Part shown: piece after piece, positions 8,150 through 16,466 of the stretch
Numbering within the stretch: the stretch's first letter is position 1
How the letters are laid out: every line of letters starts with the position of its first letter
NCBI RefSeq assembly: GCF_032121415.1
Contig: NZ_CP135079.1
Location: 3,906,001 to 3,970,000, forward strand
DNA: 64,000 bases
Source: Streptomyces parvus
GTDB taxonomy: Bacteria; Actinomycetota; Actinomycetes; Streptomycetales; Streptomycetaceae
Direction: 5' to 3'
The notes under the pieces: model-generated
The model's input: only the letters and a program-made list of their open reading frames with translations
What the model was told of the DNA's origin: nothing
The model's database searches: none
Position numbers and translations under genes: made by a program

Positions 8150-9139
8150 ATGAAGTACACACAGCTCGGACGCACAGGACTCAAGGTCAGCAGGCTCGTC
8201 CTCGGGACGATGAACTTCGGCCCGCAGACCAACGAGTCGGACAGTCACGCGATCATGGACTCCGCGCTCGGCGCGGGCCTGAACTTCTTCGACACGGCCA
8301 ACGTCTACGGCTGGGGCGAGAACAAGGGGCGCACCGAGGAGATCCTCGGCACCTGGTTCGCCCAGGGCGGCGGCCGACGCGACAAGGTGGTCCTGGCCAC
8401 CAAGATGTACGGGAACATGGGCGCCGACGGCGAGGCCTGGCCCAACCACGACAAGCTCTCCGCCGTGAACATCCGGCGCGCGGTCGACGCCTCCCTCAAG
8501 CGCCTCCAGACCGACCACATCGACCTGTACCAGTTCCACCACGTCGACCGGAACACCCCCTTCGACGAGATCTGGCAGGCGATCGACGTCCTGGTCCAGC
8601 AGGGCAAGATCCTCTACGTCGGCTCGTCCAACTTCTCCGGCTACAAGATCGCCCAGGCCAATGAGCAGGCCGCCCGGCGCGGTTCGCTCGGCCTGGTCAG
8701 CGAACAGTGCATCTACAACCTCGTCGAGCGCCGCGCCGAGATGGAGGTCATCCCGGCCGCGCAGGAGTACGGCCTCGGGGTCATCCCCTGGTCCCCGCTG
8801 CACGGCGGTCTGCTGGGCGGCGTGATCAAGAAGACGACCGAGGGCGGCCGCCGCGCCTCGGGCCGCGCGGCCGACGCCCTGGCCGACCCTGCCACCCGTG
8901 CCCAGCTCCAGGCGTACGAGGACCTGCTCGACAAGCACGGCCTGGAGCCCGGCGAAGCGGCCCTCGCCTGGCTGCTCAGCCGCCCCGGCATCACGGGCCC
9001 GATCGTCGGCCCGCGCACCGCCGAGCAGCTGGACAGCGCGCTCCGGGCGCTTGAGCTGGAGCTCCCGGAGGCGGTGCTCACCGGCCTGGACGAGATCTTC
9101 CCGGGCCCGGGTCCGTCGCCGGAGGCGTTCGCCTGGTAG
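8150..9139 (+). CDS. Aldo/keto reductase
   Basis: 329-aa cytosolic NADPH-dependent oxidoreductase with a TIM-barrel pattern. N-terminal LGRTGLKVSRLVLGTMNFG; FFDTANVYGWGENKGRTEE holds the catalytic Asp and Tyr; the Lys is in VVLATKMYG; the His is in LYQFHHVDRNTPF. Coenzyme-binding IPWSPLHGGLLGG and the C-terminal GPRTAEQLDSALRAL are also present. The ATG at 8150 is taken, but an in-frame TTG at 8141 has better spacing to AGGAG (8131-8135), so the true protein may begin LGVMKYT. Substrate unknown. A strong terminator follows. Confidence 0.88.
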   Translation: MKYTQLGRTGLKVSRLVLGTMNFGPQTNESDSHAIMDSALGAGLNFFDTANVYGWGENKGRTEEILGTWFAQGGGRRDKVVLATKMYGNMGADGEAWPNHDKLSAVNIRRAVDASLKRLQTDHIDLYQFHHVDRNTPFDEIWQAIDVLVQQGKILYVGSSNFSGYKIAQANEQAARRGSLGLVSEQCIYNLVERRAEMEVIPAAQEYGLGVIPWSPLHGGLLGGVIKKTTEGGRRASGRAADALADPATRAQLQAYEDLLDKHGLEPGEAALAWLLSRPGITGPIVGPRTAEQLDSALRALELELPEAVLTGLDEIFPGPGPSPEAFAW

Positions 9140-9197
9140 GGCGGCGGGCGCCCGGCACGGTCACCACCTGGCGTACGTAGACCACGTGGTGCAGGAA

Positions 9198-9233
9198 GAA
9201 GGGGCCTCCCGGCACTCTGCGGGAGGCCCCTTC
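9198..9233. terminator. Strong bidirectional hairpin
   Basis: Perfect 14-bp stem GAAGGGGCCTCCCG / CGGGAGGCCCCTTC with an 8-nt loop, between the convergent aldo/keto reductase and the small membrane gene. Confidence 0.85.
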
Positions 9234-9262
9234 GACGGGGTCGTGGAGCCGGGGCACCACGG

Positions 9263-9505
9263 TCAGAACGGCATGTGGCCGCGGGCACGGCGACCGGCCG
9301 AGCCGCTGCGGCCGACGGCCTTGGAGCTGCTGCGGAACGGCTTGCTGAAGATCCGGCCCAGAATGCCGGGAGCCTTGCCGCCGGCGCGCGAGCCCAGGCC
9401 CAGCGAGCGCTGGGTGCCGCGCTCCGGGCGGCGGGAGAGGCGCGGTACGAAGAAGGCGAGTACCGCGAGCACGACGCAGACGGCGACTATTCCGACGACC
9501 ATCAT
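9263..9505 (-). CDS. Small membrane protein (DUF6411-like)
   Basis: 80 aa. N-terminal hydrophobic helix (MMVVGIVAVCVVLAVLAFFV) then a very basic, Ser/Gly/Lys/Arg-rich tail (RLSRRPERGTQRSLG ... GRRARGHMPF). This is the layout of the small Streptomyces DUF6411 family; function unknown. The tail is probably cytoplasmic or nucleic-acid/lipid-facing because of its charge. Double ATG start at 9505/9502 with AAGGA upstream. It is divergent from the next gene. Confidence 0.65.
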   Translation of the reverse strand: MMVVGIVAVCVVLAVLAFFVPRLSRRPERGTQRSLGLGSRAGGKAPGILGRIFSKPFRSSSKAVGRSGSAGRRARGHMPF

Positions 9506-9724
9506 GGAGATTCCTTGTCCTGGTGCTGTGGTGGGCGAGTGGTGTCTGCTCCGCGTGCCCCGTCGTCGGCTCCCCGAACCCCGGGTGGTGCTGTCGTCCG
9601 CGCGCGGCGGAGGGATCCGGTCTGACCGGGAGATACCCGGGCAGGAGATGCTGGGCCGGGCCCGGGGGGACCGTCCGGCGAACGACGAACGACGAAGGAC
9701 GACGAGAAGGGGAGGGACGCAACG

Positions 9725-10204
9725 ATGTCTCCGGTGACCGAGAAGTGGGGCGAGGTCCTGCGCACGCATCTGGTGCTCGGCGTGGAAGGCTCGCCCGTCC
9801 GGGCCGCCGCCGCGTTCTCCGCCGAGGCGGGGTTCTTCGCGGTCGCGGGGCGGGGTGACGAGGACGCGTGGCCGTACTTCCGCTCGACGGCGCCCGACGC
9901 GGAGGGCGCGGACGATGTCGAGGCCCTGCGCACCGTGTGCGCGGAGGCCGTCCACCCCCGGGGGTTGCGGATCGCGGGCACGCTCTGGCGGCGGGAGAGC
10001 CGCGAGGTGGTCTCCGACGTCGTCACCGGGAGCGAGCTGGAACTCGCCCTGCTGCGGGACGGCGACCGTGTGATGTGGGTCGTCCGGGCGGCCCAGGGCG
10101 TCTGCACGTTCGTGCTGGTGGACGGGGACAGCGAAGCGCGGGTCTCCGAGGCCCGGTCCCTGGCACTGGACTTCGACTCCTATCTGGTCGGGCAGGGGTA
10201 CTGA
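9725..10204 (+). CDS. Hypothetical protein
   Basis: 159 aa, soluble, acidic, with no membrane segment or recognised motif. It begins MSPVTEKWGEVLRTHLVLG and alternates short beta and alpha segments (for example LELALLRDGDRVMWVVRAA). A good ribosome-binding site (GGGAGGG) precedes the ATG, and third-position GC is high, so it is clearly coding. The leader carries short imperfect ACGA-type tandem repeats (about 9679-9707). No function can be proposed. It is convergent with the PAP2 gene. Confidence 0.6.
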   Translation: MSPVTEKWGEVLRTHLVLGVEGSPVRAAAAFSAEAGFFAVAGRGDEDAWPYFRSTAPDAEGADDVEALRTVCAEAVHPRGLRIAGTLWRRESREVVSDVVTGSELELALLRDGDRVMWVVRAAQGVCTFVLVDGDSEARVSEARSLALDFDSYLVGQGY

Positions 10205-10255
10205 CTCCGTTCCCGGCCCGCCGGGCGGCACCGCCCCCGTTCCCGGCCGGCCCGG

Positions 10256-11089
10256 TCATCCCGGCGAGCCGCTGCCCGTGCCGTACGCCTCCGGCTCCGG
10301 CTCGTCGTCCGTCAGCTCGGGCTCCAGGCCCTCCGACACGTCCGCGCGGGAGAGGCCCGCATCGCTCCGCCAGGCCTCGAAGGCCCAGCCGGTCAGGACG
10401 ACGACCGCCCCGCCCAGCAGCCATCCGCCGATGACGTCGCTGAACCAGTGGACGCCGAGCGCGATCCGGGTGAACCCGACGCCCAGGGCGGAGATGCCCG
10501 CCGCCGCCCAGCACAGCCCGCGCCACCGGCGTGGCACCAGCGGCAGGAGGACCAGCAGGAGGACGGCGCACGAGGTGGTGGCCGTCATCGCGTGGCCCGA
10601 GGGGAACGAGTAGCCCGGCGCCTCGGCCACCGGGTCCTGGAGCGAGGGCCTGGCCCGCTCCACCACGAATTTCACGAGCACCCCGATCAGCGCGCCCCCG
10701 ATCGCGGTGGTCGCCGCCCAGGCGGCCAGCCGCCACGCCCGCCGGTACAGCAGCCAGCCGGTGAGCAGGGCGACCGCGATCCGCAGCGTCGCCGGGTCCC
10801 AGAGCCAGTCCGACAGGAAGCGCAGCGTCGCCGTCCACCCCGGGTGCTCCAGGGCCACCTCGTGCAGCCGCCGGGCGGCCCCCGCGTCCAGGCGCAGCAG
10901 GGGCGGCCACGCCCCCTCGACGAGGAGCAGGAGCAGACCGAACGGCACCGCCGCGGCCGCGCCGGCCCCGACGGCCACCAGCAGGCGTACGCCCAGGCGG
11001 CGGTCGGCGCGGCGGGTGCGGGCCTGGCCGGCCTGGTGTGCGGCACGGTCCGGTTCCGGGGCGGGGGGTTCGGTGAGGGATCGTGGCAC
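10256..11089 (-). CDS. PAP2-family phosphatase
   Basis: 277-aa integral membrane lipid phosphatase. It has the three PAP2 motifs: KFVVERARP (K-x6-RP), YSFPSGH, and TRIALGVHWFSD (R-x5-H-x3-D). The active site would face outward. Likely substrates are phosphatidic acid, undecaprenyl-PP or PGP. GTG start at 11089 with GGAG 6 nt upstream. It starts 1 nt after the YihY-like gene stop, so it is the last gene of the three-gene reverse operon that begins at 13882. Confidence 0.85.
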   Translation of the reverse strand: MPRSLTEPPAPEPDRAAHQAGQARTRRADRRLGVRLLVAVGAGAAAAVPFGLLLLLVEGAWPPLLRLDAGAARRLHEVALEHPGWTATLRFLSDWLWDPATLRIAVALLTGWLLYRRAWRLAAWAATTAIGGALIGVLVKFVVERARPSLQDPVAEAPGYSFPSGHAMTATTSCAVLLLVLLPLVPRRWRGLCWAAAGISALGVGFTRIALGVHWFSDVIGGWLLGGAVVVLTGWAFEAWRSDAGLSRADVSEGLEPELTDDEPEPEAYGTGSGSPG

Positions 11090-11090
11090 G

Positions 11091-12044
11091 TCATGCTCCG
11101 GGGTCGGCGGTGATCGGTCCGGGCCTGCGGGCGCGGGCCGCCTCCAGCTGGGCGGCGAAGGCCAGTCCGAGGAAGAGGGCGATGGAGGTGAGGTAGGCCC
11201 ACATGAGCAGCGACATGAACGCGCTCAGCGGACCGTAGACGGTGTCGAAGGAACCGCTGATCCGGAGGTAGAGGCTCAGGAGCCAGGTCAGCGCCGTCCA
11301 CAGGACGAGGTAGAGGGCCGCTCCGAAGGCCAGCCACGTGTAACCGGGCTGTTTGCGGCGCGGGGACCGCCGGAAGATCGTGCTCGCCGAGACGAGGGCG
11401 AGCAGGAAGCCCAGCGGCCAGCGCAGCAGGTCCCAGGTGTCCCGGGCGGTGTCGCCGAGACCGTACACGGAGGCCGCCGCCGAGACGAGCTCCCCGCCGG
11501 CCACCATCATCACGGAGCCGATGCCGAGCGGGATGCCGGCGCTCAGGGCCATGACCAGACCGCGCAGGTACTTCAGGTGGAAGACGCGGTCCCGCTCCAC
11601 CCCGTAGATCCGGTTGGCGCCGCGCTCTATCTGGCACATCGCGGTGGTGACGTTGGCCACGGAGAAGGCCAGCCCCAGCCAGAGGGCGACCTCGGGACCG
11701 TCGCCCTCGCGCCGCTGGTTGCGGTTCAGGGCGTCGTCCACCACCTCGGCGCTGGGGCCCTCGCTGATGCCGCGAATGGTGAGTTCGGCGAGCCGTCCCA
11801 CGCTCTCGGTGTGCAGCTCGGCCGAGAGACCGACGAAGGCGATCACCAGCGGGATGATCGCCAGGATGGTCTGGAGGGCCAGCGCGCGGGCGTGGCTGAA
11901 GCCGTCGGCGTAGCGGAAGCGCACGAAGGCGTCCCGCATCAGGGGCCAGCGGCCGTACCGGCGCAGGGCCGCGAGCGCCTCGTCGCCGGACAGCTCGTCC
12001 CCGCTCATGTCACGGGTCATCGGGACCCGGGCCGCCGTCCCCAT
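11091..12044 (-). CDS. YihY/BrkB-family inner-membrane protein
   Basis: 317 aa with about six transmembrane helices. It shows the YihY/virulence factor BrkB pattern: ADGFSHARALALQTILAIIP near the N-terminus, RIYGVERDRVFHLKYLRG mid-protein, and TVYGPLSAFMSLLMWAYLT near the end. Members are loosely linked to envelope functions and were once misnamed ribonuclease BN. The ATG at 12044 overlaps the upstream stop by one base (TGATG), indicating translational coupling with the PAP2-DGK fusion. The frame is open far upstream, but that is a shadow of the fusion gene. Confidence 0.85.
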   Translation of the reverse strand: MGTAARVPMTRDMSGDELSGDEALAALRRYGRWPLMRDAFVRFRYADGFSHARALALQTILAIIPLVIAFVGLSAELHTESVGRLAELTIRGISEGPSAEVVDDALNRNQRREGDGPEVALWLGLAFSVANVTTAMCQIERGANRIYGVERDRVFHLKYLRGLVMALSAGIPLGIGSVMMVAGGELVSAAASVYGLGDTARDTWDLLRWPLGFLLALVSASTIFRRSPRRKQPGYTWLAFGAALYLVLWTALTWLLSLYLRISGSFDTVYGPLSAFMSLLMWAYLTSIALFLGLAFAAQLEAARARRPGPITADPGA

Positions 12045-13882
12045 CAGCGTTCCCCTGCCGGGAGCATGACGGTCAGGGCGCCGGGCCTGACCTCCGCCGT
12101 GAGGCGCAGGCCGGGGCCCACGGGGTCCCCGTCGATCTCGCGCGGCTGCGGCCCGGCGAAGGTCAGCTCGGCCCGACGGAAAGTGTGGAACTCGACGGGG
12201 ACCCCGTCGCCCGCGTCCGTGCCGGTCACGCCTTCGCCGCCCGCACCCCGGCCCTTCGCGCGCAGCAGCACCCCCGCCGCGCGGAGCCAGCCGCCCGCGC
12301 CCCTGGGGTCGAAGACCGCGAGGTCCAGCAGGCCGTCGTCGGGTTTCGCGGCGGGGACCGGGGCCGCGCCCGCTTGGACCGTACCTATGTTGGCGAGGAG
12401 GACCATCCGGGCGGTGCGGCGCAGCTCCGGCCCGCCGTCGAGCCGGACGGTCAGCCGCATCCGGGGAGCGCGCAGCCCCTTGGCCCCGGCGAGAACGTAC
12501 GCGGGCCAGCCCAGGACCGACTTCGCGCGGTCGGAGGTCTCCTCCAGCATCGCCGCGTCCAACCCCGCCCCGGCCATCGCGGTGAAGTGGACGGAGGGGA
12601 ATCCGTCGCCCTCGATCCGGCCGAGGTCCAGGACGCGGGGCTCGCCGGTCAGTCCCGCCGCGAGGGCCTCGGCCGGGCGGAGCGGCAGGTCCAGGTTGCG
12701 GGCCAGCAGGTTGCCGGTGCCGGACGGTACGAGAACCAGCGGGACGCCCGTGCCGGCCAGGGTGTCCGCGACCGCCCGGACCGTGCCGTCGCCGCCGCAG
12801 ACCACGATCAGCTCCGCCCCGGCGCGCAGGGCCTCGGCCGTCTGGCCGCCGCCGGTGTCCTCGGCGGTGGTGTCGACGAACGGGGTGTCGCGGTGGCCGT
12901 GCTGGGCGAGGACCAGGCGCAGCTGCTCCTGGGTGGCCCGATCGGTCACCGTCGGGTTGACGATGACGGTGACCTGCTTCCGTGCCGGGGCGGTGCGCTG
13001 GTCGGCGGCGGCCACGGCGATGTCCAGGGCATCGGCCGGAGGCCGGCCCGCCCAGGAGTGCTCGGGGAGCACGGCCCGGCCCAGGACGAGCAGGGACAGT
13101 GCGCCGTTCGCCAGTCCGCCTGCCACGTCGGTGGGGTGGTGCATGCCCCGGTAGAGGCGCGCCAGCCCCACCAGGAGCGGGAGGAGCAGCAGGAGCGCGG
13201 CCAGCGGCTTGCGCCACGGGGCCCGGACCCGGGACAGGACCAGGACGGCGAGCCCGGCGTACAGCGCGGTGGCCGCTCCGGTGTGCCCCGAGGTGTAGCT
13301 CGACGTGGGCGGGGAGTCGTCCATGCGCTCCACGTCCGGGCGGGTCCGGTCGACGGAGGCCGTGATCAGGACGAAGACCGCCGACTGGAGCGACACGGCG
13401 ACCGCGAGGAAGGCCGCCTCACGCCAGCGGGGCAGCCGGGGAACCAGGACCAGCGCGAGACAGGCCAGCAGGGTGAGGCCCACCACCGTGGAGGTGTCGC
13501 CGAGGGCGGAGGCGATCGAGGAGGCCGTGTCGAGGGTGGCGGTGCGGGCGTCTTCGAGCGCCTGGACGGCCGCGTCCTCCGCGGTCATCGGCCACAGTTC
13601 CCGGGCCGGCCCGGTGATCAGCAGGCCGAATCCGGCGACGACGGCCGCCTGGCAGACCGCGAAGGCGCCGATCCGGGCCGCCTCCCGGGGGATGCCGGTG
13701 GAGAGAGCGGGGGAGCGGCCGGGCCGGCGGGGAGCGGGCGTTCCCCGACGCCCGCTCCGGCCACTCCCGCTGTTCCCGTCGGCTTCCCCGGACCGGCTGC
13801 TCCCGTCGGCCTCCCCGGGCCCGCCGCTCCTGCCGGTCACCCCGCTCCCGCTCGCGTCTCTCGCCGGAACGCTCGTGTTCAT
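12044..13882 (-). CDS. PAP2 phosphatase fused to diacylglycerol/lipid kinase
   Basis: 612 aa, two enzymes in one chain. Residues about 70-290 are a membrane PAP2 domain with DRTRPDVE, SYTSGHTGAA (TSGH instead of PSGH) and RLYRGMHHPTD. Residues about 310-610 are a DAGK catalytic domain: VTVIVNPTVTD, the nucleotide loop VVCGGDGTVRAVA and VPSGTGNLLARNLDLP. The N-terminal 60 residues are a low-complexity Gly/Ser/Arg tail with an imperfect GEADGxS repeat. Opposing kinase and phosphatase activities on one lipid suggest a phosphatidate/diacylglycerol or polyprenyl-phosphate switch; this is inference. First gene of the operon with YihY and the second PAP2. Confidence 0.85.
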   Translation of the reverse strand: MNTSVPARDASGSGVTGRSGGPGEADGSSRSGEADGNSGSGRSGRRGTPAPRRPGRSPALSTGIPREAARIGAFAVCQAAVVAGFGLLITGPARELWPMTAEDAAVQALEDARTATLDTASSIASALGDTSTVVGLTLLACLALVLVPRLPRWREAAFLAVAVSLQSAVFVLITASVDRTRPDVERMDDSPPTSSYTSGHTGAATALYAGLAVLVLSRVRAPWRKPLAALLLLLPLLVGLARLYRGMHHPTDVAGGLANGALSLLVLGRAVLPEHSWAGRPPADALDIAVAAADQRTAPARKQVTVIVNPTVTDRATQEQLRLVLAQHGHRDTPFVDTTAEDTGGGQTAEALRAGAELIVVCGGDGTVRAVADTLAGTGVPLVLVPSGTGNLLARNLDLPLRPAEALAAGLTGEPRVLDLGRIEGDGFPSVHFTAMAGAGLDAAMLEETSDRAKSVLGWPAYVLAGAKGLRAPRMRLTVRLDGGPELRRTARMVLLANIGTVQAGAAPVPAAKPDDGLLDLAVFDPRGAGGWLRAAGVLLRAKGRGAGGEGVTGTDAGDGVPVEFHTFRRAELTFAGPQPREIDGDPVGPGLRLTAEVRPGALTVMLPAGER

Positions 13883-14023
13883 CGGGTCCCCCCACGTCTG
13901 CTCCGCCGCACGGCGGTTCGCGGGAGACCGTTTCTCCCTCGGCGATACGCCGTATGCCCTGTCGTGAGCGGGTCAGACTTCCCGGGCCCGTGCTCTCCGG
14001 CCCCGCCTCTCGCTCCTCGCGGC

Positions 14024-14464
14024 TCAGGGCCCGGAGAGCGGCACGGCCGCAGTGATGGAACGGCCGCCTCCGGGCAGCCGCGTGATGTCGACCTGGTCGG
14101 CGAGCTGGTGGACCAGCCACCAGCCCGCTCCCTCCAGCCCGCCGCGGTCGGCGACCGGGGCGAGAGGGGAGGCGGGGAGGACGTCGTCGCAGGGGTCGGT
14201 GACGCTGATGGTGATCTCGCCGCGGCTCAGCGTGCAGACCAGGAAGCAGTCACGGGAGAGGTCCGCCCGGTGGTGCAGCACATGGCCGACGAGTTCGGAG
14301 GCGATGAGCGTGGCGTCCCACACGCCGGCCAGATGCGCCGAGCGGTAGCGGGCGTCGGGCGAGCAGGACAGCGGGTAGAGGGCGAACTCCACCTCCTGTC
14401 GCGCCTCGGCGGCCGTCCTCGGCCGGGACACCAGCCTCGCCGTATCGGCCCCCTCGCTCTCCAC
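14024..14464 (-). CDS. RsbW-like GHKL ATPase/anti-sigma-type protein with altered N-box
   Basis: 146 aa resembling the short GHKL proteins that abound in Streptomyces as candidate anti-sigma or partner-switch kinases. ASELVGHVLHH (55-65) occupies the N-box, but the Mg-binding Asn position is His61. VTDPCDD (88-94) is the G1 box, and GGLEGAGWWLVHQLAD (108-123) the G2 box. The Asn loss suggests weak or no ATP hydrolysis. It may bind a partner without kinase activity. No sigma factor or antagonist gene is adjacent. The next gene, DUF5133, lies 27 bp upstream on the same strand and may be co-transcribed. Confidence 0.75.
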   Translation of the reverse strand: MESEGADTARLVSRPRTAAEARQEVEFALYPLSCSPDARYRSAHLAGVWDATLIASELVGHVLHHRADLSRDCFLVCTLSRGEITISVTDPCDDVLPASPLAPVADRGGLEGAGWWLVHQLADQVDITRLPGGGRSITAAVPLSGP

Positions 14465-14491
14465 GGGCCGGCTCCCTTCGTGTCGTGCGGG

Positions 14492-14773
14492 TCAGGTCGT
14501 CCGAGGCTTCGGCACGGAGGCGCCGGGGATCTTCATGCGCTGGATCGGGACGCCCGACTCCGCCTCCTCCTCGGCCGCCGCCCTCCGCAGGATCGCGTCG
14601 GCGGCCAGCAAGGCGTCATGGACGGTGCGGGTGCCGGTGCTCACACACAGCGTGTACGTCACGTCCTCCAGACTGCGCTGCAGTTCGTGGTCGGAGTCCT
14701 GGGAGTGACGCAGTTGCAGGTCGTTGTAGCGGGCCAGCAGGGTCCGCATGGCATCGGGGCTCGGGGTCAGCAT
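14492..14773 (-). CDS. DUF5133-type protein
   Basis: 93 aa from MLTPSPDAMRTLLARYNDL. It has the DUF5133 pattern including DVTYTLCVSTGTRTVHDAL, mostly alpha-helical and soluble. Such short proteins occur widely in Streptomyces, sometimes next to ANTAR or GHKL regulators; function unknown. The frame is open to 14839, but GAGGACAGG directly before the ATG at 14773 supports the shorter form. Probably co-transcribed with the RsbW-like gene. Confidence 0.7.
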   Translation of the reverse strand: MLTPSPDAMRTLLARYNDLQLRHSQDSDHELQRSLEDVTYTLCVSTGTRTVHDALLAADAILRRAAAEEEAESGVPIQRMKIPGASVPKPRTT

Positions 14774-14906
14774 CCTGTCCTCACCAGCCGTCGCAGAGGC
14801 AATGTGGCTCACCTGGTGCCCCGGAGGGCCCGCCGCCATGCCTCCACTCCGCCGCCGCGTTCGCGGGAAGAGGCCCGTACGGGGGTTTCCCGGCCGGCGG
14901 AGGCCC

Positions 14907-15884
14907 TCAACCGCGGCGCGCGAAGCCGTCCAGCGCCGCCAGCACCGCCCGCCGGGTCTCCGTGCCGCCCATGTGGCCCGCGTTGTCGATGACCGTCAAC
15001 GTGGCGTCGGGCCAGGCCCGGTCCAGTTCCCAGGCGGTGATCAGGGGGCCCGCGAGGTCGAAGCGGCCGTGGATCAGGGCGGCCGGGATGCCGGTCAGGC
15101 GGTGGGCGCGGGAGAGGAGTTGGCCCTCCTCCAGCCAGGCTCCGTGGGCGAAGTAGTGGGAGCAGATCCGGACGAGCGCCAGTTGCTCGCGGCCCGGGCG
15201 GCTGCCGTACGGGGGCGGGCCCGGGATCGCCTCCATCGACAGGACCGCGTCCTCCCAGGCGCACCAGTCCGCCGTCGCCTTCTCCCGTACGGCGGCGTCC
15301 TCGCTCTCCATCCGGCAGGCGTACGCCGCGACCAGGCCGGCCGGGTCGCTCGTCTCGGGGACGCCCGCGCGGAAGGCGGCCCAGGCCTCGGGGAAGAGCT
15401 GGCCTGCCCCCCGGTAGAGCCAGTCGATCTCGCTGCGGCGGGTCGTCGTCACCGCCGGGATGACCGCCTCCGTGACCCGCTCCGGGTGCTCCTCGGCGTA
15501 CGCCAGGATCAGCGTCGAGCCCCACGAGCCCCCGTACAGCAGCCACTTGTCGATGCTCAGGTGCTCCCGCAGGCGTTCCATGTCCGCGATCAGGTGGGCC
15601 GTCGTGTTGTGCCGCATGTCGGTCGCCGGATCGCTCGCGTGCGGCGTCGAGCGGCCGCAGCCCCGCTGGTCGAAGAGGACCACCCGGTAGCGGTCCGGGT
15701 CGAAGTACTGGCGGGAGCGGGGTGTGCAGCCGCTTCCGGGGCCGCCGTGCACCACGAGGGCCGGCTTGCCGTCCGGGTTGCCGCACACCTCCCAGTGCAC
15801 GAGGTTGCCGTCCCCGACGTCCAGCATGCCGCTGTCGTACGGTTCGATCGGCGGATACAGCGTGCCGTCCGGTGTCCGGTCCAT
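14907..15884 (-). CDS. pip: Prolyl (proline) iminopeptidase
   Basis: 325-aa alpha/beta-hydrolase (peptidase family S33) that removes N-terminal proline from peptides in the cytosol. Visible: oxyanion segment VVHGGPGSG; FDQRGCGRSTPHA; nucleophile elbow GGSWGSTLIL; family-typical TTRRSEIDWLYRGAG; late Asp in HGRFDLAGP; and catalytic His in NAGHMGG. Full length for the family. ATG at 15884 is divergent from the cupin gene 56 bp away. Confidence 0.92.
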   Translation of the reverse strand: MDRTPDGTLYPPIEPYDSGMLDVGDGNLVHWEVCGNPDGKPALVVHGGPGSGCTPRSRQYFDPDRYRVVLFDQRGCGRSTPHASDPATDMRHNTTAHLIADMERLREHLSIDKWLLYGGSWGSTLILAYAEEHPERVTEAVIPAVTTTRRSEIDWLYRGAGQLFPEAWAAFRAGVPETSDPAGLVAAYACRMESEDAAVREKATADWCAWEDAVLSMEAIPGPPPYGSRPGREQLALVRICSHYFAHGAWLEEGQLLSRAHRLTGIPAALIHGRFDLAGPLITAWELDRAWPDATLTVIDNAGHMGGTETRRAVLAALDGFARRG

Positions 15885-15940
15885 CCCAGAGCCTCCCTCG
15901 TGAGCCGGACAGCCTACGGCAGCGGCGTAGCCTGGACGCC

Positions 15941-16429
15941 GTGAACGCCGCTCCCCGGGTCCTCGCCCGCATCGCCGATCTGCTGGCCGCCGCCGCTCCC
16001 GACGAGCGCGGTGCGCTGTGGCATCTGGCGGAGCCGGGGCGGGAGTTGGACGCCAATCTGGTGCGGCTGCCGCCCGGCGCCGAGGTCGGTGAGCACCAGG
16101 AGGACGTGCTCGATGTGCTCCTCGTCGTGCTGGCGGGGGCGGGCAGCGTCAGGGCGGGCGACGGCCAGGTCCTGGACCTTGCGCCCGGCACCGCGCTCTG
16201 GCTGCCCCGTACGTCCCGGCGGGCGCTCGCGGCGGGGCCGGACGGGCTCACGTACCTCACCGTCCACCGCCGCCGCCCCGGCCTCGCGATCAAGCCGCCG
16301 AGCGGGGCGTACGAAGGCGGCGAGGGGCCCTGCATGCTGGACCGGGTCTGCCCGGAGTGCGGGCGGCTGTCGCAGGACCCCGCGCCGGTGTTCTGCAGCC
16401 GGTGCGGGGAGCGGTTCCCCGGGCAGTGA
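15941..16429 (+). CDS. Cupin-domain protein with C-terminal zinc ribbon
   Basis: 162 aa from a GTG at 15941. Residues about 35-115 form a single cupin barrel (GAEVGEHQEDVLDVLLVVLAG ... LWLPRTSRRALAAG). The last 30 residues carry CPECG and CSRCG, a four-cysteine zinc ribbon. Such small cupins often bind a metal or ligand. The ribbon suggests a nucleic-acid or protein contact. Function unknown. Convergent with the kinase gene (37 bp apart). Confidence 0.7.
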   Translation: MNAAPRVLARIADLLAAAAPDERGALWHLAEPGRELDANLVRLPPGAEVGEHQEDVLDVLLVVLAGAGSVRAGDGQVLDLAPGTALWLPRTSRRALAAGPDGLTYLTVHRRRPGLAIKPPSGAYEGGEGPCMLDRVCPECGRLSQDPAPVFCSRCGERFPGQ

Positions 16430-16466
16430 GCCGGAGCGGGCCGGAGCGCTCGACCGGTACCGCCCC

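Noticed and set aside
11091..13217. 708-codon version of the YihY gene
   Set aside because: The part beyond 12044 overlaps the PAP2-DGK gene in another frame and is Arg/Pro/Gly junk; the ATG at 12044 is coupled to the upstream stop.
13992..14039. Hairpin GCTCTCCGG/CCGGAGAGC near the end of the RsbW-like gene
   Set aside because: Only 9 bp of stem with a loop of about 27 nt that overlaps the coding end; too weak to call a terminator.
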